Notes under the pieces: model-generated
Told to the model about the DNA's origin: nothing
Seen by the model: the letters and a program-made list of their open reading frames with translations, nothing else
The model's database searches: none
Position numbers and translations under genes: made by a program
Shown: positions 7,982 to 15,441 of the stretch, in pieces
Numbering within the stretch: position 1 is the stretch's first letter
Layout: every line of letters starts with the position of its first letter
Assembly (NCBI GenBank): GCA_023392515.1
Contig: JAEVYX010000014.1
Coordinates: 1 to 51,663 of the forward strand
Source of the DNA: Bacillota bacterium
GTDB taxonomy: Bacteria; Bacillota; Clostridia; Christensenellales; Aristaeellaceae
Length of the DNA stretch: 51,663 nucleotides
Direction of reading: 5' to 3'

Positions 7982-9154
7982 ATGGATATTCGTGAAGCGT
8001 CGCTGAAAAAGCATTACGAGTGGCAGGGAAAAATTGAGGTGGTTTCCCGTACCCCCATCGAATCAAGAGAGGATTTGTCCCTGGCCTATACCCCCGGCGT
8101 AGCCCAGCCTTGCCTTGAGATTCAGAAGGATTATGAAAAATCCTTTGTGCTGACGAGGCGGCACAATCTGGTTGCTGTGATCACCGACGGCACCGCCGTA
8201 TTGGGCCTGGGGGATATCGGCCCCGAGGCTGGCATGCCGGTCATGGAAGGGAAATGCGCCCTTTTCAAAGCCTTTGCCGACGTGGATGCTTTTCCTCTTT
8301 GCATCCGCTCCAAGGATGTGGACGAACTGGTGCGCACCATCTATCTTTTGTCCGGCAGCTTTGGCGGCATCAACCTGGAGGATATTTCCGCCCCCCGCTG
8401 CTTTGAGGTGGAGCGCCGTCTGAAAGAGATGTGCGATATCCCCGTGTTCCATGATGACCAGCACGGTACCGCTGTGGTCGTGGCCGCAGCCCTTTTAAAT
8501 GCCTTGAAGGTTGTAGGGAAGGACATTTCCCAGGTGAAGGCGGTATTAAACGGCGCGGGCTCGGCAGGCATTGCCATTGCCAAGCATCTGATGAACCTGG
8601 GCCTAGCGCATCTGACGCTGGTGGACCGCTTCGGCATCCTTTGTGAGGGCATGACGCAGATGAATCCTTCCCAGGCGGAAATGGCGCAAGTTACCAACCG
8701 GGAACACCTTATGGGCAGTTTGGCGGATGCCCTTCGCGGTGCAGAGGTCTTTATCGGCGTATCTGCCCCCAATGTACTCACCCAGGACATGATTCGCACC
8801 ATGGCAAAAGACCCCATCGTATTCGCCATGGCCAACCCCACTTCGGAAATCATGCCGGATCTGGCTGTTGAAGCCGGAGCCAAAGTAGTGGGCACGGGCC
8901 GCAGCGATTTTGCCAACCAGATCAATAACGTTCTGGCCTTCCCCGGTATCTTCCGGGGTGCTTTGGATTGCCGGGCCAGCGCCATCAACGAGGAAATGAA
9001 GATGGCCGCCTCCCATGCCCTGGCCGATCTGGTAACCAATGAGGAGCTTCGGGCGGACTATATCCTGCCGAACCCCCTGGATAAGCGGGTGAGCAGGGCT
9101 GTGGCGGACGCAGTCATGAAGGCAGCCAGGGAAACAAAAGTGGCGAGGATTTAA
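7982..9154 (+). CDS. NAD(P)-dependent malic enzyme
   Basis: A 390-residue oxidative decarboxylase converting malate to pyruvate and CO2. Visible marks are SLAYTPGVAQPC with the catalytic tyrosine (near residue 36), a lysine-bearing GKCALFKAFADVDAFP, the metal-binding HDDQHGTAVV, and the dinucleotide motif NGAGSAGIA. It has the short bacterial length with no phosphotransacetylase domain. An in-frame GTG at 7964 would overlap the upstream gene. ATG 7982 is preferred: it is preceded by TGAGG at good distance and gives the usual family N-terminus MDIREASLKKHYEWQGK. Operon with the Ldh-family dehydrogenase. Confidence 0.93.
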   Translation: MDIREASLKKHYEWQGKIEVVSRTPIESREDLSLAYTPGVAQPCLEIQKDYEKSFVLTRRHNLVAVITDGTAVLGLGDIGPEAGMPVMEGKCALFKAFADVDAFPLCIRSKDVDELVRTIYLLSGSFGGINLEDISAPRCFEVERRLKEMCDIPVFHDDQHGTAVVVAAALLNALKVVGKDISQVKAVLNGAGSAGIAIAKHLMNLGLAHLTLVDRFGILCEGMTQMNPSQAEMAQVTNREHLMGSLADALRGAEVFIGVSAPNVLTQDMIRTMAKDPIVFAMANPTSEIMPDLAVEAGAKVVGTGRSDFANQINNVLAFPGIFRGALDCRASAINEEMKMAASHALADLVTNEELRADYILPNPLDKRVSRAVADAVMKAARETKVARI

Positions 9155-9178
9155 AGGAAATGTGATATAAAGGGTCTT

Positions 9179-9218
9179 GAAGGGGAGGCATCCTTTTGAA
9201 AAAGGATGCCTCCCCTTC
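9179..9218. repeat. Perfect 19-base-pair inverted repeat after the malic enzyme gene
   Basis: Bases 9179-9197 and 9200-9218 are exact reverse complements with a two-base centre, rich in GGGGAGGCATCC. No T-run follows on either strand, so it is not a classical intrinsic terminator, although the hairpin could still end or protect the operon transcript. Confidence 0.6.
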
Positions 9219-9306
9219 ACCCCTCCAGGAAAACTTTATCTAGGGGAGAAAATGGATATTTATCTGAGTAGCAACTGATAGATGCTGATGGGGCGGGGTG
9301 CCTGCG

Positions 9307-9335
9307 TTGCATTTTATCCTCCCGTATCGTACAAT
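9307..9335 (+). promoter_or_regulatory. Candidate promoter of the rRNA methyltransferase gene
   Basis: TTGCAT (9307-9312), 17-base spacer, TACAAT (9330-9335). The -10 lies within the inverted repeat CCGTAT/ATACGG (9322-9339), which may be an operator or an early hairpin. Confidence 0.5.
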
Positions 9336-9393
9336 ACGGAGAGCATTTTCATTCCACCCCTTCACGTTTTCTACGCCGAAAAGGAGGATTCCC

Positions 9394-10230
9394 ATGCTGA
9401 CCAAACAGCAGCGGGCGCTTCAAGCCATGACCGCCTTTTCCCGGTTTCGCTGTCCAGTCTGCCTTTCCCCTATGGCTGTCAGCGGGGCAGCCCTATGCTG
9501 CAGCCGCGGGCACAGCTATGATGTATCCCGGAAAGGCACGGTCCATCTGCATCATACCACGGTGGATAATCAGTATGACAGGGCCTTGTTTGAGGCTCGT
9601 CGTGCTGTTTTTGAGGCAGGCTATTATGCACCGGTGGCGCAGGCAATCAGGGAGACCCTAGCCCCCCTTGCTCCCACCGCCATTTTGGATGCCGGCTGCG
9701 GGGAAGGGTACTATCTTTCCCAGATGAAAGATTCTTTTCCCAGCTGCGTGATGGCGGGGATTGATCTTGCCAAGGCGGGGATTGCATTATCTGCCGGGCG
9801 GCCGGAGGAAATTCTCTGGTGCGTGGCAGATTTAAGCCGCCTGCCCTTTCAGGATAATGTGTTTGACGCGGTGATGAATATCCTGACCCCCGCCAACTAT
9901 GAGGAATTTTCACGGGTCCTGCGCCCCGGTGGGCACCTCCTGAAGATTATGCCGGGCAAGGAATATCTGGAGGAAATTCGAAAAGCGCTGCCTCATACGG
10001 AAGATTCCTATGATGAGGACCGGGTGACCGCCCATCTGAAAAAACATATGAAGCTTATCTCCCAACAGCGTATTTTTTACCGGATGGACCTATCTTCCCA
10101 AGCTTTTCAAAACTTCACAATCATGACGCCGCTGACTACTGCCCTCTCCGAATCCGAGCGGGAGAAGCTGGTGCAGTCTGTCCCTTCGAATATCACAATT
10201 GATCTTCAGCTGGTCGTTTGCACCATGTAA
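9394..10230 (+). CDS. rlmA: Putative 23S rRNA (guanine-N1)-methyltransferase, RlmA family
   Basis: A 278-residue SAM-dependent methyltransferase with the N-terminal zinc ribbon typical of RlmA/TlrB: CPVC near residue 20, then a CxxxH pair in CCSRGH. The lead into the catalytic domain is YDVSRKGTVHL. The SAM-binding motif ILDAGCGEGYY is near residue 95 and the segment NILTPANYEEF, as in the family, is near 170. RlmA enzymes methylate G745 or G748 in domain II of 23S rRNA; which one cannot be told here, and the Gram-positive type can affect macrolide response. The frame is open 96 bases further upstream, but ATG 9394 follows AAGGAGG and starts the conserved region. It appears to be a single-gene unit. 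Confidence 0.85.
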   Translation: MLTKQQRALQAMTAFSRFRCPVCLSPMAVSGAALCCSRGHSYDVSRKGTVHLHHTTVDNQYDRALFEARRAVFEAGYYAPVAQAIRETLAPLAPTAILDAGCGEGYYLSQMKDSFPSCVMAGIDLAKAGIALSAGRPEEILWCVADLSRLPFQDNVFDAVMNILTPANYEEFSRVLRPGGHLLKIMPGKEYLEEIRKALPHTEDSYDEDRVTAHLKKHMKLISQQRIFYRMDLSSQAFQNFTIMTPLTTALSESEREKLVQSVPSNITIDLQLVVCTM

Positions 10231-10292
10231 AGGATTCCGGCGACTTGCACATATACGCTTGTATGTTGCTTGTTTTTGTGCCGCAAATGTGC

Positions 10293-10321
10293 TTGACATC
10301 CATACATGTGTGTGTTATATT
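10293..10321 (+). promoter_or_regulatory. Promoter of the fabT-like/degV operon
   Basis: Perfect TTGACA (10293-10298), 17-base spacer, TATATT (10316-10321). The operator-like palindrome at 10329-10347 begins at the expected transcription start. Confidence 0.75.
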
Positions 10322-10328
10322 GGCACGG

Positions 10329-10347
10329 TGCTTTGAACTTCAAAGCA
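10329..10347 (+). promoter_or_regulatory. FabT-box-like palindromic operator
   Basis: TGCTTTGAACTTCAAAGCA is a perfect 19-base palindrome (9-base arms, one central base) placed at the start of the transcript. Its core TTTGA-n3-TCAAA matches the known form of FabT operators. The gene just downstream encodes a FabT-like MarR protein, so autoregulation is the likely purpose. Confidence 0.65.
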
Positions 10348-10368
10348 TTTTTAAAGGGAGGGCGTGCT

Positions 10369-10824
10369 ATGGAAGGGGAAAGCAGAGTTGTCAACCGTAT
10401 GCTGGTATCCCTTTTTCATGATGTTTTGAGAATAGAGGAGCAAACCCTTCACACCGGGGCCCATGATGACCTTTCTATGCGGGAAATTCATGTGGTGGAG
10501 GCGGTTTGTGCTGCAGGGGATCAGAATACCATGACTGCGCTTGCAGCCCGGCTTCATGTAACCACAGGATCCCTGACCGTGGCCGTTGCAGCCTTATGCC
10601 GCAAAGGTTACCTGCTTCGCAACCGTTCCACGATTGACCGGCGGCTTGTTCATATTCAACCTACGGAAAAGGGAAGCTTGGTTGCCAAAGCACACGAGGC
10701 TTTTCATGACCAGATGGCCCAAGCGGTATTGGAATGCCTGGAGCCTGATGAATTGCCTGTCTTTTTAAAAGCCCTGCGCGGCATTACCACTTATTTTGAA
10801 TCGAAGGAGTCTCCCAAAGCATGA
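10369..10824 (+). CDS. fabT: MarR-family transcriptional regulator, FabT-like
   Basis: A 151-residue winged-helix repressor. The N-terminal helix NRMLVSLFHDVLRIEEQTL and the following DLSMREIHVVEAV are close to FabT, the repressor of fatty-acid synthesis genes in Firmicutes. The recognition helix region VTTGSLTVAVAALCRKGYL and wing RSTIDRRLVHIQPTEKG are intact. The frame is open to 10306, but the start at 10369 follows AAAGGGAGG. Its stop overlaps the degV start (ATGA). FabT normally responds to acyl-ACP, while DegV/FakB proteins bind fatty acids, so the pairing supports lipid control. No fab genes are in the window. The symbol is by resemblance, operator and context. Confidence 0.75.
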   Translation: MEGESRVVNRMLVSLFHDVLRIEEQTLHTGAHDDLSMREIHVVEAVCAAGDQNTMTALAARLHVTTGSLTVAVAALCRKGYLLRNRSTIDRRLVHIQPTEKGSLVAKAHEAFHDQMAQAVLECLEPDELPVFLKALRGITTYFESKESPKA

Positions 10825-11681
10825 TACATATTATTACTGACAGCATGTCAGACTTATTGCCCCGGGAAGCGCAGGAGATTGGCGTGGAAGCGCTGACGCA
10901 GCGTATCCAGTTTGGCCGGGAGACGTTTGAAGATAATGTCATACTCAGCCGGGACGAATTTTATCAGCGCCTTTCCGCTGCCAAGGAACTTCCCAAAACA
11001 AGTCAGGTTACTCCGGAAGCTTTTTTGTCCGCTTATGAGCGGGCATTATCCCGGGGTGAAGATGTGCTGGTGATTACAGGCTCCAGCGAATTGAGCGGCA
11101 CGTATCAATCAGCTGTGATTGCAAGGGATATGGCCTCTCAAAAAGAAAAGATTTATCTGGTGGACACACTCAGTGCGTCGCTTGGTGAAGCCATTTTGGT
11201 GTATGAGGCGGCTCGCCTAAGGGATGCGGGGAAAGACGTGAACACCATACAAAAGGCGCTTCTGACCTTGATTCCCTATCAGGCATTGGCAGGCCAGGTG
11301 GATGATCTGAAATATCTTTACATGGGCGGACGGTTGTCCTCCGTTGGGGCCAAGGTGGGAACGATTCTTCATTTGAAACCCATGCTGTGCTTAAAGGCAG
11401 GCAAATTGGAAATGGGCGGTTTGGTCCGCGGCAGCCGCAGCGCCCAGGAGTGGCTGGCGCAGCAGCTGAAGGATTTCCCCCCGGATCCCCAATATCCCGT
11501 TCATTTTGCCAGCGCAAATGATCCGGCAGGTATTGAAAAGCTGAAAAGCTTTCTTGAACAAAAGGGGTTGATGCCTGCTTTCCATCGAACCCTTGGCATA
11601 GGCTCTATCGTGGGCACCCACACGGGGCCTGGCTGCCTGGCGATTAGCTGGATTCGCAAGGCTGCGGAAAATAAGAAGTAA
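10821..11681 (+). CDS. DegV family protein (fatty-acid-binding, FakB-like)
   Basis: A 286-residue DegV-fold protein. The N-terminal IITDSMSDL carries the conserved serine region, followed by TSQVTPEAFLSAYE and the family segment GSSELSGTYQSA near residue 95. Residues DDLKYLYMGGRLS near 170 are highly characteristic. Proteins of this family hold a long-chain fatty acid and in several Firmicutes deliver it to the kinase FakA as FakB subunits. It overlaps the fabT-like gene by four bases, and both are read from the promoter at 10293. No fakA-like kinase is present in the window, so a FakB role is likely but unproven. Confidence 0.88.
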   Translation: MIHIITDSMSDLLPREAQEIGVEALTQRIQFGRETFEDNVILSRDEFYQRLSAAKELPKTSQVTPEAFLSAYERALSRGEDVLVITGSSELSGTYQSAVIARDMASQKEKIYLVDTLSASLGEAILVYEAARLRDAGKDVNTIQKALLTLIPYQALAGQVDDLKYLYMGGRLSSVGAKVGTILHLKPMLCLKAGKLEMGGLVRGSRSAQEWLAQQLKDFPPDPQYPVHFASANDPAGIEKLKSFLEQKGLMPAFHRTLGIGSIVGTHTGPGCLAISWIRKAAENKK

Positions 11682-11704
11682 GAATTTTCCGATTGTATTC
11701 AAAT

Positions 11705-11742
11705 AAAAGTGGCTGTCAGTTTTGAATTGACAGCCACTTTTT
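11705..11742. terminator. Bidirectional terminator between degV and the acetyltransferase gene
   Basis: AAAAGTGGCTGTCA (11705-11718) and TGACAGCCACTTTT (11728-11741) pair perfectly around a 9-base loop, giving a T-run on both strands. It lies between converging genes. Confidence 0.9.
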
Positions 11743-11791
11743 ATATGAGATTTCGAATGGATAAGTAAAATGAAGAATTTTCAGCCGTTCC

Positions 11792-12322
11792 TTACCCGAC
11801 CTTGTCCGGAATCTGATACACATACCTGGTCATGCAAAAGTCTTCGCCGCAAGTGGTTACCTGGCAGATGGAGCCGTCGGCCTTGAAGCCCAATTGCTCA
11901 TATCCGTAACGGGAGCGCAGGTTATCTCTCAAAAGCCATACCCGCACTTTTTTGCTGCCCATCCCGGCCAGGTCCTTTAGAATGTAGGATACCAGAGCCC
12001 CGCTGAATTGGGTCGGTGTGCCCGGCAAAATTTCCAGGTTCACAATTTCTCCTTCGGACTTTTGCATGCCCGCTTCGGCTTCCTGAAGTCTATAAGCGGT
12101 AATGGCCCGCATCGCTCCGTCAAGTAGCAAAACAAGCACCCGCATTTGTGGCGTTTGCAGCCATTCCTGAATATTTTTGCCCCAGCAGTCCGCTTCTTTC
12201 TGGTTCTGCAGGGCGGGGAACCCCTGATAGGTTTGAAGGCGGTATTCTTTGTGCAGTTGAACCATGTCCTGAATATCCGACGGCTCCGCCGGGCGGATTA
12301 CATGTTTTTGCATACCTCTCAC
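11792..12322 (-). CDS. GNAT family N-acetyltransferase
   Basis: A 176-residue protein with the GNAT layout: N-terminal IRPAEPSDIQDMVQLHKEYR, central strand GEIVNLEILPG, and C-terminal SRYGYEQLGFK that matches the family's closing motif. The acetyl-CoA loop (usually Q/RxxGxG/A) is not clear, so binding is inferred from the overall fold pattern. The GTG start at 12322 overlaps the upstream stop codon (GTGA), indicating translational coupling to the PRPP-synthetase-like gene. An ATG three codons later has its only SD-like sequence too close. The substrate is unknown. Confidence 0.75.
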   Translation of the reverse strand: MRGMQKHVIRPAEPSDIQDMVQLHKEYRLQTYQGFPALQNQKEADCWGKNIQEWLQTPQMRVLVLLLDGAMRAITAYRLQEAEAGMQKSEGEIVNLEILPGTPTQFSGALVSYILKDLAGMGSKKVRVWLLRDNLRSRYGYEQLGFKADGSICQVTTCGEDFCMTRYVYQIPDKVG

Positions 12323-13536
12323 ACAAGGCGCAGCCCGGCTGCCGCCTGCTCGTCATAGTACTTGGCCAAGAGTGTGCGAATGCGGTTGTAAGGGCTGAGC
12401 AGTTTACTCAGCGACCTGTCATGGTTCAGGGTAGCAATAATGTACGCCATGTATTTGCTCATGTCCGCTTCCACAAACCAGGGGGCAGCGAGCAATTCGG
12501 GGGTGCGGTAGGTAAGGTTTGTGGCGATTACCTTGGTGATGGTGCCCTCTTCATAGGCTTTATGGAACATATCCAGGCCGTTGGTGAAAAAGGCGAAGGT
12601 AGCAGCTGCAAAGATACGATTGGCTTTGCGCTTTTTAAGTTCCCTGGCCAGGTCGATCATGGAATCGCCGGAAGAAATGATATCGTCGGCGACAAAAACA
12701 TCCTTGCCTTCCACGTTATCGCCCAGGTATTCGTGGGCAATGATGGGGTTGCGGCCGTTAACAACGCAGGTATAATCCCTGCGCTTATAGAAAAGGCCCA
12801 TATCCACACCAAGTACGGAGGAATAGAAGATGTTGCGGTCGATGGCGCCCTCGTCGGGACTGACAATCATCATGTGCTCTTTATCGATTTGAAGATCCTT
12901 TTCCTTGCGCAAAAGGGCCTTGAAGATTTGATAGGACGGAAGAACGCTTTCAAACCCGATCAGCGGGATCGCATTTTGCACCCGGTTGTCATGGGCGTCG
13001 AAGGTGATGATATTGGATACACCCATCTGCTCCAATTCCTGAAGGGCCACAGCACAGTCCAGGCTTTCCCGTGAGGTGCGGCGGTGCTGGCGGCCTTCAT
13101 AAAGCATGGGCATGATGACGTTGATGCGCTTGGCCTTGCCGCCGATAGCAGCGATGATGCGCTTCAGGTCCTGAAAGTGGTCATCCGGGGACATGGGTAC
13201 TTCTTTCCCGTACATTTGATAGGTGCAGTTATAGGCGCCTACATCACACAGAATGTAGATATCGTAACCACGGACGCTTTCCTTGAGCATGCCCTTGGCT
13301 TCGCCGGTGCCAAACCTGGGGCAGTAGGCTTTAATCAGGAAGTCATTGCGCTCAAAGCCCGGTGCACTGATGAGCATGCTCTCCTCCTGCGCTTCCTGGT
13401 GGTCCCGCCATTTCATCAGCCAGGCATTCACCTTTTCGCCTAAGGCTTCCGTACCCCGCATGGCTATAAGACCCAGGGGTCCGGCGGGAACCGACAGGAA
13501 TGCATCCTTGTTCCAGTCGCTCATGAAATCCGTCAC
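12319..13536 (-). CDS. Ribose-phosphate pyrophosphokinase-like protein (PRPP synthetase family)
   Basis: The protein (405 residues from the chosen start) has the two-domain phosphoribosyltransferase-like fold of PRPP synthetases. There is YEGRQHRRTSRESLD near the middle of the first domain, corresponding to the R-Q-D/H-RR region, then FDAHDN. A PRPP-loop-type segment, DVFVADDIISSGDSM, lies further on. It is longer than canonical Prs (about 315), and this longer clostridial type may differ in function. The frame extends to an ATG at 13560, but the candidate promoter leaves that codon almost leaderless. GTG 13536 has AAGAGG 8 bases before it and is used here. The acetyltransferase gene follows with a 4-base overlap. 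Confidence 0.8.
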   Translation of the reverse strand: MTDFMSDWNKDAFLSVPAGPLGLIAMRGTEALGEKVNAWLMKWRDHQEAQEESMLISAPGFERNDFLIKAYCPRFGTGEAKGMLKESVRGYDIYILCDVGAYNCTYQMYGKEVPMSPDDHFQDLKRIIAAIGGKAKRINVIMPMLYEGRQHRRTSRESLDCAVALQELEQMGVSNIITFDAHDNRVQNAIPLIGFESVLPSYQIFKALLRKEKDLQIDKEHMMIVSPDEGAIDRNIFYSSVLGVDMGLFYKRRDYTCVVNGRNPIIAHEYLGDNVEGKDVFVADDIISSGDSMIDLARELKKRKANRIFAAATFAFFTNGLDMFHKAYEEGTITKVIATNLTYRTPELLAAPWFVEADMSKYMAYIIATLNHDRSLSKLLSPYNRIRTLLAKYYDEQAAAGLRLV

Positions 13537-13574
13537 ACCATCATCCTCTTCCACTCGCATATTCGATTACTTAC

Positions 13575-13603
13575 ATTATACATTAAATCCTAACCAGTGA
13601 GAA
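13575..13603 (-). promoter_or_regulatory. Candidate promoter of the PRPP-synthetase-like operon
   Basis: On the minus strand a weak TTCTCA (13603-13598) and a perfect TATAAT (13580-13575) are 17 bases apart. Transcription would begin near 13568. Confidence 0.5.
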
Positions 13604-13750
13604 GGCGTTTCCCGAAAAAGAAAGTATAACTGTCATTCTTGTCGGAAAATGACGGAGGAAATTTTATAAACCGCCCAAAGTATAAAAAGACTCTCCTATA
13701 GGATATGCAGTTTCTTCCATATTATTTATCCTGGGCAGGCAAGAAATCCG

Positions 13751-13779
13751 TTTACATCCCGCTTTTTGTGTGATACAAT
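13751..13779 (+). promoter_or_regulatory. Promoter of the trpS T-box transcript
   Basis: TTTACA (13751-13756), 17-base spacer, TACAAT (13774-13779), starting RNA just before the T-box leader. Confidence 0.7.
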
Positions 13780-13790
13780 GGCTCCACACC

Positions 13791-14046
13791 GATGAGGGGG
13801 AAAAAAGGACATCCGTACGGGGCGAAGCGAGCTGGGGAAAGTGGAAGCCCGGCCCATCCGGCGGCAGTTTATGGGCCCCCGAGGGCGCACCGAATCCGTA
13901 AGGGTGTAGGCTGCGACGGCGGTCCCCCGTGAAAGGGATGGAGCATGGACTTATGCCATGCTCGCAAAGTGGGCGCATCTGCGCCAACCGGGGTGGCACC
14001 GCAGGCAACTGTCCCCAGAAAAAAGAGGGGAACGGCTGCTTTTTTT
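13791..14046 (+). ncRNA. T-box leader (tryptophan specifier) controlling trpS
   Basis: The leader shows stem I with the conserved distal element AGCGAGCTGGGG...GTGGAAGCCC (about 13837-13850). The basal GGGGG (13796-13800) pairs with CCCCC (13876-13880), which leaves TGG (13872-13874) in the specifier position, matching tryptophan. The T-box sequence GGGTGGCACCGC contains TGGCACC at 13994-14000. It is followed by a terminator stem, GTCCCC (14011-14016) with GGGGAAC, and seven T (14040-14046). Uncharged tRNA-Trp would favour antitermination and read-through into trpS. The secondary structure was folded by eye. Confidence 0.9.
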
Positions 14047-14080
14047 ATGCCCTTTCCCATGAAACAAGGAGGTCTATACC

Positions 14081-15100
14081 ATGGAAAACACACAGCCCGC
14101 CGCGGAAAAAAAGCAGATCATCTTTTCCGGCATTCAGCCTTCCGGCACACTGACACTGGGCAATTATATCGGCGCGCTGCGCAATTTTGCCACGCTGCAA
14201 AATGATTACGATTGCATTTACTGCGTAGTGGACCTGCACGCCATCACCCTGCGCCAGAACCCGGCGGAATTGCGCCGCCGCTGCATGGAGTTGATTGCCG
14301 TCTATATCGCCTGCGGCCTGGACCCTGAAAAAAGCCTTCTCTATTGCCAAAGCCACGTCAGCGCTCATGCGGAGTTGAGCTGGGTTTTGAATTGCTTTAC
14401 CTATATGGGTGAACTGAGCCGCATGACCCAGTTTAAGGACAAATCCCAAAAGCATGCGGAAAACATCAACGCCGGGCTGTTTACCTATCCTGTGCTGATG
14501 GCTGCGGACATCCTGCTTTACCAGACCAACCTGGTTCCGGTTGGTGTGGACCAAAAGCAGCATTTGGAATTGTGCCGGGATATTGCCATCCGCTTCAACG
14601 GCGTTTATGGCGATGTGTTTACCATACCTGAGCCTTATATCCCCAAGGTGGGCAGCAAAATCATGAGCTTGCAGGAACCCACCCGCAAAATGTCCAAATC
14701 TGATCCCGAAGAAACCTATGTGGCGATCTTGGATGCGCCCGAGGTTATCCGCAAGAAGATACGCCGGGCAGTTACCGACAGCGAAGGCAGCATCAGGTTC
14801 GACCAGGAGGGAAAGCCGGGCGTATCCAACCTGCTCAGCATCATCAGCGCCCTGGGCGGCGGGGAAATTTCCAGGCTGGAGGCTGAAATGGCCGGGCAGA
14901 ATTACGGTGCATTAAAGGACAGGGCAGCGGATGCCATTATCGCAGCCCTTGCGCCCATTCAAAAGGAATATGAAAAGCTGATTGCCGACAAGGCCTATAT
15001 TCAGCAGATCATGAATACCCATGCCGAACGGGCCGATGCACGGGCCTTGCGCACGCTGCGCAAAGTTCAAAAGAAAGTGGGCTTTGCCCCCCGGGCGTAA
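14081..15100 (+). CDS. trpS: Tryptophan--tRNA ligase
   Basis: A 339-residue class I aminoacyl-tRNA synthetase that charges tRNA-Trp. The HIGH-type motif appears as TLGNY within SGIQPSGTLTLGNYIGA, and the KMSKS loop is exact in RKMSKSDPE near residue 207. DLHAIT and VGVDQKQHLEL are also typical of the tryptophan enzyme. The length is normal for bacteria. The ATG follows AAGGAGG. Expression is governed by the T-box leader immediately upstream, and a terminator follows, so it is a single-gene unit. Confidence 0.97.
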   Translation: MENTQPAAEKKQIIFSGIQPSGTLTLGNYIGALRNFATLQNDYDCIYCVVDLHAITLRQNPAELRRRCMELIAVYIACGLDPEKSLLYCQSHVSAHAELSWVLNCFTYMGELSRMTQFKDKSQKHAENINAGLFTYPVLMAADILLYQTNLVPVGVDQKQHLELCRDIAIRFNGVYGDVFTIPEPYIPKVGSKIMSLQEPTRKMSKSDPEETYVAILDAPEVIRKKIRRAVTDSEGSIRFDQEGKPGVSNLLSIISALGGGEISRLEAEMAGQNYGALKDRAADAIIAALAPIQKEYEKLIADKAYIQQIMNTHAERADARALRTLRKVQKKVGFAPRA

Positions 15101-15137
15101 AAAGCCTAGGCATACTTTCTGTAAGGTTAAAATTTTC

Positions 15138-15185
15138 AAAAGCTGTCCGGCGGAGCAAATAGCTGCCCCGTGGGACGGCTTTTTT
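15138..15185 (+). terminator. Terminator after trpS
   Basis: AAAAGCTGTCC (15138-15148) pairs with GGACGGCTTTT with one G-T pair, across a 24-base loop, and ends in a T-run to 15185. Confidence 0.7.
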
Positions 15186-15441
15186 ATTGCATTTCAGAAT
15201 TATGAAGAAGTTTTTACAATTTCCTGGAACAAAATGCATATGCCCGGCGTTGATTAATAGGCAGCAAATTGAAAAAGCGGAAATAGATCTACTGGTTTGG
15301 AAAAAAGTCTCAAAAGGGTGTCCCACTCTTTCGTTTGAAAAACACAGGGGTATAAGGGCGCGATCGGGCGGCTCTCAATCTACCGTTTTTTATGCGGAAC
15401 GAGAAAATGAAAAACTTACTTGATGTAGGGAGGCTTATCTC

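Noticed and set aside
13791..14046. RNase P RNA or tmRNA
   Set aside because: Considered because of GGGCGAAGC-like and GTGAAAGG-like stretches. The T-box signature TGGCACC, specifier TGG, terminator and downstream trpS explain it fully.
13929..14205. Small plus-strand frames between the PRPP-synthetase-like gene and trpS
   Set aside because: They cover the T-box leader, whose conserved RNA elements explain the sequence.
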